DNA of 64,000 bases from Sulfuricella sp. (GCA_028714315.1 JAQTMN010000004.1:1-64000), one strand, 5' to 3'; positions 35,272 through 45,229 are shown, counted from the first letter of the stretch. Numbers and translations are program-made. The notes: a model not told the origin generated them from the letters alone.

Positions 35272-36156
35272 ATGAAAGCATCGACGACGAGCGTGCTGCT
35301 GCTCGCGGTCGCCGCGGCGGTGGCAGCGGCGGTAATGTGGGGCGGGAGCGGCACCACCAGGGCGCCCGCGCCCGCCGCGAACGGAACGCCGGCGGCGAAG
35401 CCCGCCGCGCCGACGCGCATCCTGGCCGAAGGGCGGCTGGTGGCCTATCCCGGAGCGGAAGTGGAAATCGGTACCGACAGCGGCGGCACCATCGTGAGCC
35501 TGCCGGTGGACGAGAAGGCAGCGTTGAAGAAAGGCGACCTGATTGCCGAAATCCGGGCGGACGACCTGCGCGCCGCGCTGGCGGAGGCTGCGGCGCGGAA
35601 AACCGAGGTCGAGGCGGATATTCGCCTGCATCAGCTCGAGGTCGCCAGGCAGACCAAATTGCGCGCCAGCGGCATGACCACGCAGCAGCTGCTGGAACGC
35701 AGCCAGCGCGATCTCGAGGCGGCCCGCGCGCGGCGGCAGACCACCGCGGCGGAGGTGAAGCGGCTCGACGCGGTGCTGGCCAAGGCGCGCATCGTCGCGC
35801 CGATCGACGGCGTGGTGATCGCGCGCCACGCCAATCCCGGCGAAACCGTGCCGCCCGGCGCCAAACTGGTGACCCTGGCCGACCTATCGCGCACGCGGAT
35901 CGAGGCCGAAGTGGACGAGTACGACGCCGGCCGCATCCGCCTCGGCGCCCCGGTCACGGTGCGGGCGGAAGGCTTCGACGGCAAGGCCTGGCGGGGCAAG
36001 GTGGAGGAAATTCCGGACGCGGTCGTCGGCCGCAAGCTCAAGCCGCTCGATCCCGGCCGCCCGGAGGACACGCGGGTGCTGCTGGTGAAAGTGGCGCTGT
36101 CGGAAAAATCCCCGCTCAAGCTGGGGCAGCGGGTGGAAGTGGAGATCGCGCGCTAG
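35272..36156 (+). CDS. DevB/HlyD-like membrane-fusion protein
   Basis: A 294-residue periplasmic adaptor with an N-terminal membrane anchor (SVLLLAVAAAVAAAVMWGG). A biotinyl-lipoyl-like strand pair (GTIVSLPVDEKAALKKGDLIAEI and ARIVAPIDGVVIARHANPGETV) flanks a short coiled-coil hairpin (about residues 100-180, rich in Ala, Arg, Glu), then a beta-barrel region. It follows the ATPase by 10 bp. No TolC-like outer-membrane gene is adjacent, so that partner must be elsewhere. Confidence 0.88.
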   Translation: MKASTTSVLLLAVAAAVAAAVMWGGSGTTRAPAPAANGTPAAKPAAPTRILAEGRLVAYPGAEVEIGTDSGGTIVSLPVDEKAALKKGDLIAEIRADDLRAALAEAAARKTEVEADIRLHQLEVARQTKLRASGMTTQQLLERSQRDLEAARARRQTTAAEVKRLDAVLAKARIVAPIDGVVIARHANPGETVPPGAKLVTLADLSRTRIEAEVDEYDAGRIRLGAPVTVRAEGFDGKAWRGKVEEIPDAVVGRKLKPLDPGRPEDTRVLLVKVALSEKSPLKLGQRVEVEIAR

Positions 36157-36182
36157 CGCCCGGCGTATGAAAAATCATGGCT

Positions 36183-36392
36183 TAATGGCCGCAAAAAGGC
36201 GCAGAAAGCACAAAATAAAAACCAATTAGCCTGTTCAGCAGAATGTGTAGGAGCAGCCTCCCGGCCGCGATACGCCCGATCGCGGCCGGGAGGCTGTTCC
36301 TACAATATCAACGCCCGCCACCTCTTGGCTGAGATTGGTGGAAATAAAGCCATATTTTCTTGTGGCTTTTGTGCCTTTTCGCGGCTAAACGC
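36183..36392. repeat. Nested repeats: family F arms around a family B palindrome
   Basis: Outer parts ccgcaaaaaggcgcagaaag and gtgccttttcgcggctaaac (family F) enclose a family B copy at 36246-36304 (gtaggagcagcctcccggcc). The gap 36157-36404 has no gene. Confidence 0.85.
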
Positions 36393-36404
36393 TTTTCGCC
36401 GGTT

Positions 36405-36905
36405 TCATTTCGCCAGCATCTCCCCGATCACCCGCGCGTATTCCGGCGCATCCCACTCCGCCCCGCCTTGCAGGGTGTAGCGAATGCGGCCCTTGGCGTC
36501 GATCAGGAAGGTGGACGGGGCGACGAAGACTTTCCAGGCCGCCAGCGCCTTGCCGTCGTTGTCCATCAGGATGGTGAAATCGGTTTTCACCTTGCCGAGA
36601 AAATCCTTCACTTCCGCTTCCGTTTCGCCCATGTTGACGGCGAGGATGGTGAAGGGCTTGCCCGCCAGCCTGGCTTCGAGCCGCACCATTGAGGGCATTT
36701 CCTTGACGCAGGGCCCGCAGTAGGTGGCCCAGAACTGCACCATCACCACCTGACCGCGGTAATCCCTGAGGTCATGGGTTTTGCCGGCCAGATCCTTGAG
36801 CTGGAGGGCGGGCGTGGCGCCGCCGTAGGGTTTCAGGTCCAGGGCCGCGGCCTGCCCGGCGTACAGAATCAAGGCCAGAACGCTTAACGCCAGTTTTTTC
36901 AGCAT
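36405..36905 (-). CDS. TlpA/ResA-like periplasmic thioredoxin
   Basis: A 166-residue exported thioredoxin-fold protein: signal peptide LALSVLALILYAGQAAA, active site WATYCGPCVKEMP (CxxC), and cis-Pro region VAPSTFLIDAKGRIRY. This is the TlpA/AhpC-TSA type used to reduce periplasmic disulfides, for example during cytochrome c maturation. It abuts the gene upstream on the same strand (next base after that stop), so the two form an operon. Confidence 0.88.
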   Translation of the reverse strand: MLKKLALSVLALILYAGQAAALDLKPYGGATPALQLKDLAGKTHDLRDYRGQVVMVQFWATYCGPCVKEMPSMVRLEARLAGKPFTILAVNMGETEAEVKDFLGKVKTDFTILMDNDGKALAAWKVFVAPSTFLIDAKGRIRYTLQGGAEWDAPEYARVIGEMLAK

Positions 36906-37682
36906 TTATCTTTTTTCCAGCAGGGTTTTCAGGGCGTCGCCGAGCAATTCCGGCAGGCGCGCCGCCATGGCGTCTTCTTCCGGCGTGGAGTCGTCGCGGC
37001 CGTAGAAATAGCCGCGCACGCCCGGCAGCACCTGGCTGTCCACCCGGCTGCCGCCTTTTCGGAATTCGACCTTGAGGTGTTCCAGCCACCAGCGGCCCGG
37101 CGAGCGCTGGCTGTGATAGATGAACACGGGCACGGCGGTGCGGGCGACTTCGGGGTAATAGGCCGCTTCCACGCCGGGTGCCGGGGTGACGGCATAAAGT
37201 TCCGGGTAGAGCAGGATCGCGCCGGCGAGGGCCGGATCGCGGGGGTGACGCCGCTGCCATTCGAGCGCGCCGCGCACCGCCGGCACGGCGGCGGGGCCGG
37301 CGGCGACGAGGACGATGTTTTTGCTGGTGGCGGAGCGGGCGCGTTCGATCAGGGCGACGACGTCCGCGGCGGGAAGCTGCTTGATGGCGCTCGGCGCGGC
37401 GGGAACGAAGTGGGCGCTGAGCAGGTCGGTCAGCCATGCCTCGGTCCCGCCGGCGGCCAGGGCTTGGGCCGCTTTCGGCTCCCACGCGCCATGCCCTTCG
37501 TCGCAGGCAAGCCATAGCAAAAGCGTTTTTCCGTGCGCCGGGAATATCCGCAGCGGGACGCTGACGCCGTCGCTCAGTTCGAGGGTGTCGGGACGAAAAA
37601 CATCGGCGCGCAGCGGAGCGGCAAAGATCAATGCCAGCATGAGCAAAACGGCGGAAATGGAGGCGGTGAGCAGGGTCGTCAC
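36906..37682 (-). CDS. Exported alpha/beta-hydrolase-like protein, no clear nucleophile
   Basis: About 258 residues with a signal peptide (LLTASISAVLLMLALIFAAPLRA) and a mature part suggestive of an alpha/beta hydrolase fold (LLLWLACDEGHGAWEP, KNIVLVAAGPAAVPAVRGA, VPVFIYHSQRSPGRWWLEHL). The expected GxSxG nucleophile elbow reads AAGPAAV, so a catalytic Ser is not obvious. I chose GTG at 37682; the track start at 37751 would overlap the clpB promoter on the other strand. It is directly upstream of the TlpA-like gene, suggesting a shared periplasmic job that I cannot name. Confidence 0.6.
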   Translation of the reverse strand: MTTLLTASISAVLLMLALIFAAPLRADVFRPDTLELSDGVSVPLRIFPAHGKTLLLWLACDEGHGAWEPKAAQALAAGGTEAWLTDLLSAHFVPAAPSAIKQLPAADVVALIERARSATSKNIVLVAAGPAAVPAVRGALEWQRRHPRDPALAGAILLYPELYAVTPAPGVEAAYYPEVARTAVPVFIYHSQRSPGRWWLEHLKVEFRKGGSRVDSQVLPGVRGYFYGRDDSTPEEDAMAARLPELLGDALKTLLEKR

Positions 37683-37705
37683 GCTGTTGAGTGTAGCGCA
37701 AAGGG

Positions 37706-37734
37706 CTTGAAATATCACCCGCTTATCCCTACTT
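37706..37734 (+). promoter_or_regulatory. Sigma-32 heat-shock promoter for clpB
   Basis: cttgaaa (-35), 14-bp spacer, ccctactt (-10) matches the sigma-32 pattern CTTGAAA-N11-15-CCCCATnT closely. It ends 31 bp before the clpB ATG. Basis: motif match plus known heat-shock control of clpB. Confidence 0.75.
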
Positions 37735-37765
37735 ATGACGTAACCAATCAAACAAGGAGTACGCC

Positions 37766-40345
<2,580 letters not shown>

Positions 40346-40357
40346 GCGGGCTTGCTT

Positions 40358-40540
40358 CTAAATTGGCCGGCGAGGGGCGGGGCACCACTTGCCGGCTTTT
40401 TTTGCGCTTAGTTCAGATGGGTGCTTGCCAAAATGGCAAATAAATCGTTTAATCCAATCAACATAAGCCTGCTGTAATGCTTTAAATTTTCCGCGAATCT
40501 GATCCTGCACGCGGCGAAGAGGACAAGACGGTAGTGTCAT
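40358..40540 (-). pseudogene. intI: Truncated integron integrase (N-terminal remnant)
   Basis: A 60-codon ORF whose residues 8-43 (LRRVQDQIRGKFKALQQAYV and DWIKRFICHFGKHPSEL) match the start of integron integrases, which read like QVRxxIRxKHYSxRTExAYVxWIKRFIxFHxKRHPxEM. After HPSEL the similarity stops and the ORF runs into the clpB terminator region, so about 85-90% of the gene, including all catalytic residues, is gone. It faces away from the cassette array, exactly where intI sits in integrons. This remnant shows the array began as a genuine integron. It cannot be active. Confidence 0.75.
40366..40403 (+). terminator. Rho-independent terminator after clpB
   Basis: gccggc at 40366 pairs with gccggc at 40391, followed by seven T. 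The loop is 19 nt, so it is a moderate-quality terminator. It lies inside the decayed intI ORF on the other strand. Confidence 0.55.
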
Positions 40541-40613
40541 TCATTTTTAGGATGCCCTAAAAAATTCAAACAAGATGATTTTAATTTTTTTTTATTTTTG
40601 TGCGGCGTTTTTC

Positions 40614-40647
40614 CCTAAAATGACGGTTTATAAACCGTCATTTTAGG
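40614..40647. promoter_or_regulatory. Perfect 34-bp palindrome between intI remnant and first cassette
   Basis: cctaaaatgacggttt and its exact reverse complement meet with no loop (centre at). It is AT-rich, unlike the REP families, occurs once, and lies where integrons carry the cassette promoter and attI. It could be an operator or a cruciform-forming site. Confidence 0.6.
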
Positions 40648-40667
40648 AGGCACACTTTACGTTGGGC
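40648..40667 (+). other. Putative attI recombination point
   Basis: aggaggcacactttac followed by gttgggc, the G|TTRRRY crossover core, at 40661. Cassette 1 starts here. The rest of attI would lie in 40541-40660, an AT-rich stretch with no other gene. Confidence 0.55.
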
Positions 40668-40688
40668 ATCGTAAGCCCGGAGCACTCT

Positions 40689-41108
40689 ATGGCCTTCTCA
40701 TCTGAGCAACTCAACCAAATCTACGACCGCACTTCTGGCTATTGCCACATCTGCCACAAGAAGCTCGCGTTCAAAAACTATGGTGTGTTTGGCGCTCGTG
40801 CCGCATGGGAAGTCGAACACTCCAATCCCCAAGCGAAGGGCGGCACCAGCCGCCTCAACAACCTCTATCCGGCGTGCACCACTTGCAATCGTTCTAAGGG
40901 TGCGTCAAGCACCCACAGTGTCCGCGCCAAGAACGGGAAATCTCGCGCGCCTCTTTCCACCGAGAAGCGAAAGAGCGCCAAAGTCCAAAATGCAGTCGTT
41001 GGTGGCGCTGCCGGTGCTGCTGCCGGTTCAATTCTCGGGCCTGCCGGTGCGCTTGTGGGCGCCTTGATCGGAGCGCACCTTGGACACAAGAAGAATCCCG
41101 ACAAATGA
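40689..41108 (+). CDS. Cassette 1: HNH endonuclease with glycine-zipper tail
   Basis: A 139-residue protein. The first 80 residues are an HNH/zinc-finger nuclease fold: CHICHKK, the first catalytic His in [13 protein letters not shown], and [16 protein letters not shown] with the second CxxC and Asn/His-type residue. The C-terminus contains a glycine-zipper hydrophobic segment ([20 protein letters not shown]), which may insert into or span a membrane. I chose ATG at 40689 over the upstream start in the attI core. It sits between attI and attC1 in the standard cassette position, about 6 bp before attC1. Its target is unknown. Confidence 0.8.
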   Translation: MAFSSEQLNQIYDRTSGYCHICHKKLAFKNYGVFGARAAWEVEHSNPQAKGGTSRLNNLYPACTTCNRSKGASSTHSVRAKNGKSRAPLSTEKRKSAKVQNAVVGGAAGAAAGSILGPAGALVGALIGAHLGHKKNPDK

Positions 41109-41114
41109 AACGAC

Positions 41115-41176
41115 GCCCAACCCATCATTCGAGAGGACAGCCAAAAGCGGGCTGCCCCTCAATTCAAACGTTGGGC
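41115..41176 (+). other. attC site 1 (62 bp)
   Basis: R'' gcccaac and R' gttgggc are exact inverses. Inside, gagaggacagcc pairs with gggctgcccctc with bulges, giving the folded attC hairpin. Confidence 0.85.
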
Positions 41177-41322
41177 GGCAAAGACCACCGTCCCGCACAT
41201 CCACAGCGACCAGCACTCTCAACTCCTTTGCGGAGGTTTATCCACTGACGAAACAGGCATGTAGCATGAGCAATGTATTCCAATCCACTCGCTGAATGAT
41301 CCATCAGCAATAGGAGATGAAA

Positions 41323-42087
41323 ATGGCAAATGGGAGTAACGAGCCGTCAGGCGTAGACGCAATTCAGCAACAAAGCGCAGAAGTCGGGTCTGATAAACAA
41401 CTTTCGGAACTGCGCGAGCTCACGCGGAATCTCATGATGGCGGTTCAAACAATGCAGCTTCAAACCTCACGAGGATTGGAACTTCGGGACGCTATCAACG
41501 ATGTAAAGGCAGCCACACGCTCGATGCTCGTAACACCAGCATCCACCGTTCCAGCAAGTGGTGCGGTGCCCGGAAAGGGCAGCGATTGCGGATGCGGACC
41601 ATGTGAATGCATCTCGGGGACTTGCTGCACATTTAAGATCGAGCTTGCATCGATCCGCATCACACAGATGCAAATAGAGCCCGTTGACGCGGCAGCGAAT
41701 CCGTTTGCAGAAATGGAACTGCAGGTGTACCCAACAATTGACGGAATAGGTACAGTTTGCCCGAATTTCTTCTCTACGTACTCGCTAAGGAAACCCCTTA
41801 GCCGACCTGGCATTTGGTACCCTGTCAACGTGAAGTTCGCAATGGTCAGTGTCTGCAAAGGCGCACCCAAGCACTTCACAGTGAACGTCGCGGGAAAGGA
41901 AGTTGATGATGGTGGCATTGAGGCGACTGCGGCGCGAGACGAGTACGGGATGGCTGAGGCAGCGATGACTCTGGACTGCTGCAGCGCGCAACCGGTGACG
42001 ATCATCATCGAGGTCCATTTAGATCACGGTGGTCTTGGCGGTGGGACCTTTGAAGCCATGATTACGGCAACGCGCGAATGCTGCTAA
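41323..42087 (+). CDS. Cassette 2: Cys-rich hypothetical protein (254 aa)
   Basis: Start ATG at 41323 has taggag six bases upstream; the track uses an ATG two codons earlier. The first 80 residues are helical and Gln-rich (LSELRELTRNLMMAVQTMQL). Then comes a cysteine cluster CGCGPCECISGTCCTF, and the rest is beta-rich, ending in RECC. No family is recognised. The cysteine pattern could bind metal or form disulfides; there is no signal peptide. It fills a cassette between attC1 and attC2. Codon use appears more AT-rich than the flanking chromosome, consistent with acquired DNA. Confidence 0.65.
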   Translation: MANGSNEPSGVDAIQQQSAEVGSDKQLSELRELTRNLMMAVQTMQLQTSRGLELRDAINDVKAATRSMLVTPASTVPASGAVPGKGSDCGCGPCECISGTCCTFKIELASIRITQMQIEPVDAAANPFAEMELQVYPTIDGIGTVCPNFFSTYSLRKPLSRPGIWYPVNVKFAMVSVCKGAPKHFTVNVAGKEVDDGGIEATAARDEYGMAEAAMTLDCCSAQPVTIIIEVHLDHGGLGGGTFEAMITATRECC

Positions 42088-42113
42088 CGGCTTGTCTGCA
42101 GCCCGCAGTCGCT

Positions 42114-42208
42114 GCCTAACGAACGCTTCGAGCCGACCGCCCAAAAGCTGCGCTTTTGGGTTCCCTCCGCGCTGCGCGCTCTGGCGGCGCTCAAGCTGGA
42201 CGTTGACG
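42114..42208 (+). other. attC site 2 (about 95 bp)
   Basis: Starts gcctaac; ends gttgacg, an imperfect R' core directly followed by the IS1182-like fragment. Internal hairpins gcccaaaagctgcgcttttg and gcgctgcgcgc are seen. Confidence 0.6.
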
Positions 42209-42346
42209 CTGTAGAAAAGCCCCGTCCCACCCGCTTCTCTGGCATAATTATGCAAACGTACTTACCGCACGGAGAGTGACGAAGATGGCGCGATTCAAGC
42301 CGGTTCACCAAGGACTTAAACTGCTGCCGGTCGATTTCGAGCGGCA
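42209..42346 (+). mobile_element. 5' fragment of an IS1182-like element
   Basis: 138 bp nearly identical to 45230-45367, covering the leader tgtagaaaa..ccccgtccc and the first 20 or so transposase codons (MARFKPVHQGLKLLPVDFER). It stops where the ggggtc repeat array and RAYT copy 1 begin. Confidence 0.85.
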
Positions 42347-42466
42347 CAAAAAAGGGGTCACGGCACAAAAAAGGGGTCACATCTTTAAGAAGAAAAAGGG
42401 GTCAGAAGAAAAAGGGGTCACATCTTGAAAAGAGAAGAAAAAGAGCAAGGAAAAAGGGGTCGAAAA
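42347..42466. repeat. Array of degenerate RAYT left ends (ggggtc repeats)
   Basis: Five imperfect copies of aaaaaaggggtcacatctt in 120 bp, just outside RAYT copy 1's own left end. Spacing is irregular, unlike a simple tandem repeat. Confidence 0.8.
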
Positions 42467-43388
42467 GGGGTCGCATCTTGACATAACAGTCTCAAGATAC
42501 CAAACTCTACCCATGGCACGCTCCCTCAGACTCGAATTTCCCGGCGCGATTTATCACGTGACCTCTCGCGGCAATGCCCAGCAGGCGGTCTTTGCCGACG
42601 ACGAGGACCGGGAACGGTTTCTCGCTATATTGGGGGAAACGGTCACGCACTTCGGCTGGCTCTGCCACGCCTACTGCCTGATGGACAACCACTACCATTT
42701 GATCATCGAGACGCCGGATGGCAACCTCTCGCCGGGAATGCGGCAGCTCAATGGAGTTTACACCCAACGGTTCAATCGCCGACACGGTCGCGTCGGCCAT
42801 CTCTTCCAAGGCCGGTTCAAGAGCATTCTGGTGGACCGCGACAGCTACCTACTGGAGCTTTGCCGCTACGTAGTGCTCAACCCGATTCGAGCGAAGATGG
42901 TGAAAAAACTCGATGGGTATCCCTGGAGCAGCTATCCGGCGACCATCGGCAATGCGCCCGTGCCGAACTGGCTTGCGACCGACTGGGTGCTGAGCCAATT
43001 TGGCCGCAACCGCGCAGCGGCCCGACAGAAGTACGTCGCGTTTGTGGCCGAGGGAAAGATGCTGCCCTCACCTTGGCAGGCCCTGAAAGGGCAGGTGCTG
43101 CTCGGCTCGGAGGGCTTCGTGGAACGGATGGGCACGCTGTTGGGAAGCAAAAGCGACCTGAAAGAGATTCCCCGCAGCCAGCGCTTTGCGCACCGCCCGA
43201 GCTTGGCCGATATGTTTCCGACAAGTACGCAGGGAAACAAGCCGGCGCGCGACGTGGCAATCCGACGTGCTTATCTGGAATTTGGCTATACGCTGGCTAG
43301 CATCGCGAAGCAGGCCGGCGTGCACTATTCGACCGTGAGCAAGGTCATCAAGGGTGTGCGATAGTCCGTCATGTCAAGATGTGACCCC
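42467..43388 (+). mobile_element. RAYT element copy 1 (922 bp)
   Basis: Bounded by ggggtcgcatcttgacat at the left and atgtcaagatgtgacccc at the right (inverted, one mismatch). It contains one transposase gene and is nearly identical to copy 2 (46823-47744), differing at a few bases near the left end. Confidence 0.85.
42513..43364 (+). CDS. REP-associated tyrosine transposase (Y1/HUH), copy 1
   Basis: A 283-residue transposase of the IS200-like Y1 group, REP-associated (TnpA_REP/RAYT) type. It has the HUH motif in MDNHYHLIIE, the nucleophile Tyr in GVYTQRFNRRH, the helix GHLFQGRFKSILVD and LCRYVVLNPIRAKMV. The C-terminal part adds a helix-turn-helix (YTLASIAKQAGVHYSTVSKV). Such enzymes cut single-stranded hairpins. 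The protein is identical to that of copy 2, so both copies are young or kept alike by gene conversion. ATG at 42513 is preceded by ctaccc only, a weak ribosome site. Confidence 0.92.
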   Translation: MARSLRLEFPGAIYHVTSRGNAQQAVFADDEDRERFLAILGETVTHFGWLCHAYCLMDNHYHLIIETPDGNLSPGMRQLNGVYTQRFNRRHGRVGHLFQGRFKSILVDRDSYLLELCRYVVLNPIRAKMVKKLDGYPWSSYPATIGNAPVPNWLATDWVLSQFGRNRAAARQKYVAFVAEGKMLPSPWQALKGQVLLGSEGFVERMGTLLGSKSDLKEIPRSQRFAHRPSLADMFPTSTQGNKPARDVAIRRAYLEFGYTLASIAKQAGVHYSTVSKVIKGVR

Positions 43389-43529
43389 ATTATGCGTACC
43401 GACCAAGGCGACATTTGCGCGCCGGATATGGGCGTCCGGCGCTTTCAGGCCTCCCTTCATCTCTTCGCAAAAAGACTTCGCCTCATGACGTTCGGTTGAC
43501 TTCACCCCGCGTGTCGTTACAATCCCCAT
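43374..43529 (-). pseudogene. Truncated minus-strand ORF cut by RAYT copy 1
   Basis: Reads MGIVTTRGVKSTERHEAKSF onward for 47 codons and is then fused to the RAYT right end, which supplies TGA. I do not recognise it. It lies against attC3 and in the orientation opposite to the cassettes, so it is either a cassette remnant in reverse or the 5' end of an older gene. Confidence 0.4.
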
Positions 43530-43553
43530 AAGTCCCGCCTCCCCGCTAGTTTA

Positions 43554-43636
43554 GTCCAACAAGGTTTGTCCGCCGCAAGTTCGGCGCGGATACTGCATGC
43601 TTCGGGTGGGCGGCGGATAAACGCTATTCGTTAGGC
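43554..43636 (+). other. attC site 3 (83 bp)
   Basis: R'' gtccaac, R' gttaggc; internal arms tttgtccgcc and ggcggataaac pair. The GNAT cassette starts at its crossover. Confidence 0.8.
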
Positions 43637-43640
43637 CTTT

Positions 43641-44042
43641 ATGTCAACAATTGAATACCGTCATAATTTCCCCCTTGCCGCTACTGATGTAGCCGTGGTT
43701 TTTGATGCCTCCGGCATTCGCCGCCCCACCGATGATTTGGCGCGGATTGAGCGTATGTTTTCCAATTCAAATCTGATTTTCTCCGCTTGGCACGAAGGCA
43801 ATCTCGTTGGAGTGTGCCGCGCCCTGACTGATTTCAGCTATTGTTGCTACCTGTCCGATCTCGCAGTGGATAGGGCGTTTCAAAAACACGGCATCGGGCG
43901 TGAACTTATTGCCCGCGTTCGCTCGGCTATTGGGGAAGAGGTGGCGCTTGTCCTGCTATCTGCACCTGAAGCAATGGCGTATTACCCCAAGGTTGGGTTT
44001 GAGAAAATTGAAAATGGGTTCATCATCAAACGCACCCGGTAG
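43641..44042 (+). CDS. Cassette 4: GNAT acetyltransferase
   Basis: A 133-residue GNAT-fold N-acetyltransferase. The acetyl-CoA-binding motif A is LSDLAVDRAFQKHGIGRELI (Q-x-x-G-x-G), and motif B is APEAMAYYPKVGFEKIENGF. GNATs are among the commonest integron cassette products; targets range from aminoglycosides to proteins or toxins and cannot be told here. The ATG is five bases after the attC3 core, and the stop lies six bases before attC4, a textbook cassette. Confidence 0.88.
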   Translation: MSTIEYRHNFPLAATDVAVVFDASGIRRPTDDLARIERMFSNSNLIFSAWHEGNLVGVCRALTDFSYCCYLSDLAVDRAFQKHGIGRELIARVRSAIGEEVALVLLSAPEAMAYYPKVGFEKIENGFIIKRTR

Positions 44043-44048
44043 CTCCAA

Positions 44049-44114
44049 GCCTAACCCGGCAGTCAAGCAGGACGCCGCGCTAACGCGCGTCGCCCCTTAC
44101 TTTCCACGTTGGGC
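44049..44114 (+). other. attC site 4 (66 bp)
   Basis: R'' gcctaac, R' gttgggc; internal gacgccgcg / cgcgcgtcg hairpin. Confidence 0.85.
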
Positions 44115-44120
44115 CTCTCT

Positions 44121-44546
44121 GTGAAAGCTTGGCTCCAGAAGGCATCGCGATTCTTTGCGAAAACAGTCGTAGTTCTCATGCCGCTCTGGCTATTGTTCGG
44201 TTTATGGAGCATGAGCGGCTCGCACGTCTATCACGCTCAGGCACTTATCTACATCGACAGCGCCCAAGGCGTCTTAATCGCTCACGGACTCTGCCAAAAC
44301 AGAAACGATTGCGTGCTGAAGCAAATACTCTTTGGTAACGGAGGCGCCGTAAAGATTGGCCCGTTTGAATCCGGTGGCGTGCAACTCTCCGTGTATGAGG
44401 TGTCAAGCCCCGACGTTGTGGGCGATTTGGTGAAGGCGATGGGAGAGACTTACAAAAAGCAGCGAGGGCCTAGAGTACGGCTTGACGTTTATTCCTCCAG
44501 GCATCTTGAGCGAGAAGTCCTGTTTGCCTCAGCGAGCATCCAATAG
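44121..44546 (+). CDS. Cassette 5: small membrane-anchored hypothetical protein
   Basis: About 141 residues from a GTG at 44121; a TTG inside the attC4 core would add four residues. One N-terminal membrane helix (TVVVLMPLWLLFGLWSMSG) is followed by a soluble domain with a possible disulfide pair (GLCQNRNDCVLKQ). No family is recognised. The stop codon lies ten bases before attC5. It likely faces the periplasm. Function unknown. Confidence 0.6.
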   Translation: MKAWLQKASRFFAKTVVVLMPLWLLFGLWSMSGSHVYHAQALIYIDSAQGVLIAHGLCQNRNDCVLKQILFGNGGAVKIGPFESGGVQLSVYEVSSPDVVGDLVKAMGETYKKQRGPRVRLDVYSSRHLEREVLFASASIQ

Positions 44547-44555
44547 TGACGCGAG

Positions 44556-44622
44556 GCCCAACCCTGCAATGCACCGGACCTGCGCGAAAAGCCGCGCAGG
44601 CCGGAGATTTTGAATGTTAGGT
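44556..44622 (+). other. attC site 5 (67 bp)
   Basis: R'' gcccaac, R' gttaggt; strong internal stem ccggacctgcgcg / cgcgcaggccgg with bulges. Confidence 0.87.
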
Positions 44623-44661
44623 CCTTACCCGTACCCATCTTTATCCCAGGGGGAAAAACAA

Positions 44662-45153
44662 ATGAAAAATCTGATCGCGCTTCTTATTGCAACCTCTCTA
44701 TTCGGTTGCGCAACGTACAAGCCGATTCCGGATGGATATACTGGACCACAAGCAACGGTAAGGGACAGCGGCCATTCCGAAGACGGAACGAAGGCACAGC
44801 TATTTGCCCTTACGGATATTGACGGTAACCGAATAATGAATAGCTTCTGGGCAAGCGCCAATGCGAGCCACGGCCGTGGTTTTGCCTTAACGGTTGTAAT
44901 TTCAGATCGCCAAGTGCCGGCAACGTCAATGAAAGCCACATTGAAAGGCAGCCATACTACCGCAGCACCAATTCATGCCATTGCTAGCCAAATGGCCGGA
45001 ACGTTTTACTCTGTAGAAGGGACTGTGGATTTTTCACCTAAACCCAGTGGAAAATACGTCGTTAAAGGTGAATTGCGCAAAAGCGGTTCAACGGTCTGGA
45101 TTGAAGATTCCGAGACTGGACAGCCAGTTACAGAAAAGATCGTCGGAAAATGA
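44662..45153 (+). CDS. Cassette 6: lipoprotein of unknown function
   Basis: A 163-residue lipoprotein with signal peptide MKNLIALLIATSLFGC (lipobox LFGC) and a beta-rich mature domain (VEGTVDFSPKPSGKYVVKGE, VWIEDSETGQPVTEKIVG). ATG at 44662 follows agggggaaaaacaa, a good ribosome site; the longer track start lies in the attC5 core. The stop is four bases before attC6. No family is recognised. Secreted and lipoprotein cassettes are common in integrons. Confidence 0.72.
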   Translation: MKNLIALLIATSLFGCATYKPIPDGYTGPQATVRDSGHSEDGTKAQLFALTDIDGNRIMNSFWASANASHGRGFALTVVISDRQVPATSMKATLKGSHTTAAPIHAIASQMAGTFYSVEGTVDFSPKPSGKYVVKGELRKSGSTVWIEDSETGQPVTEKIVGK

Positions 45154-45157
45154 GTCG

Positions 45158-45229
45158 ACCTAACAATCCTTTCCAGCGGACAGTCCGCCAGCTTCGCTGT
45201 CGGCCTGCCGCTGAACTCCGTCGTTGACG
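45158..45229 (+). other. attC site 6 (72 bp)
   Basis: R'' acctaac; R' gttgacg (imperfect, as in attC2) followed at once by the IS1182-like 5' end. Internal arms cagcggacagtccgccagc / gctgtcggcctgccgctg. Confidence 0.75.
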
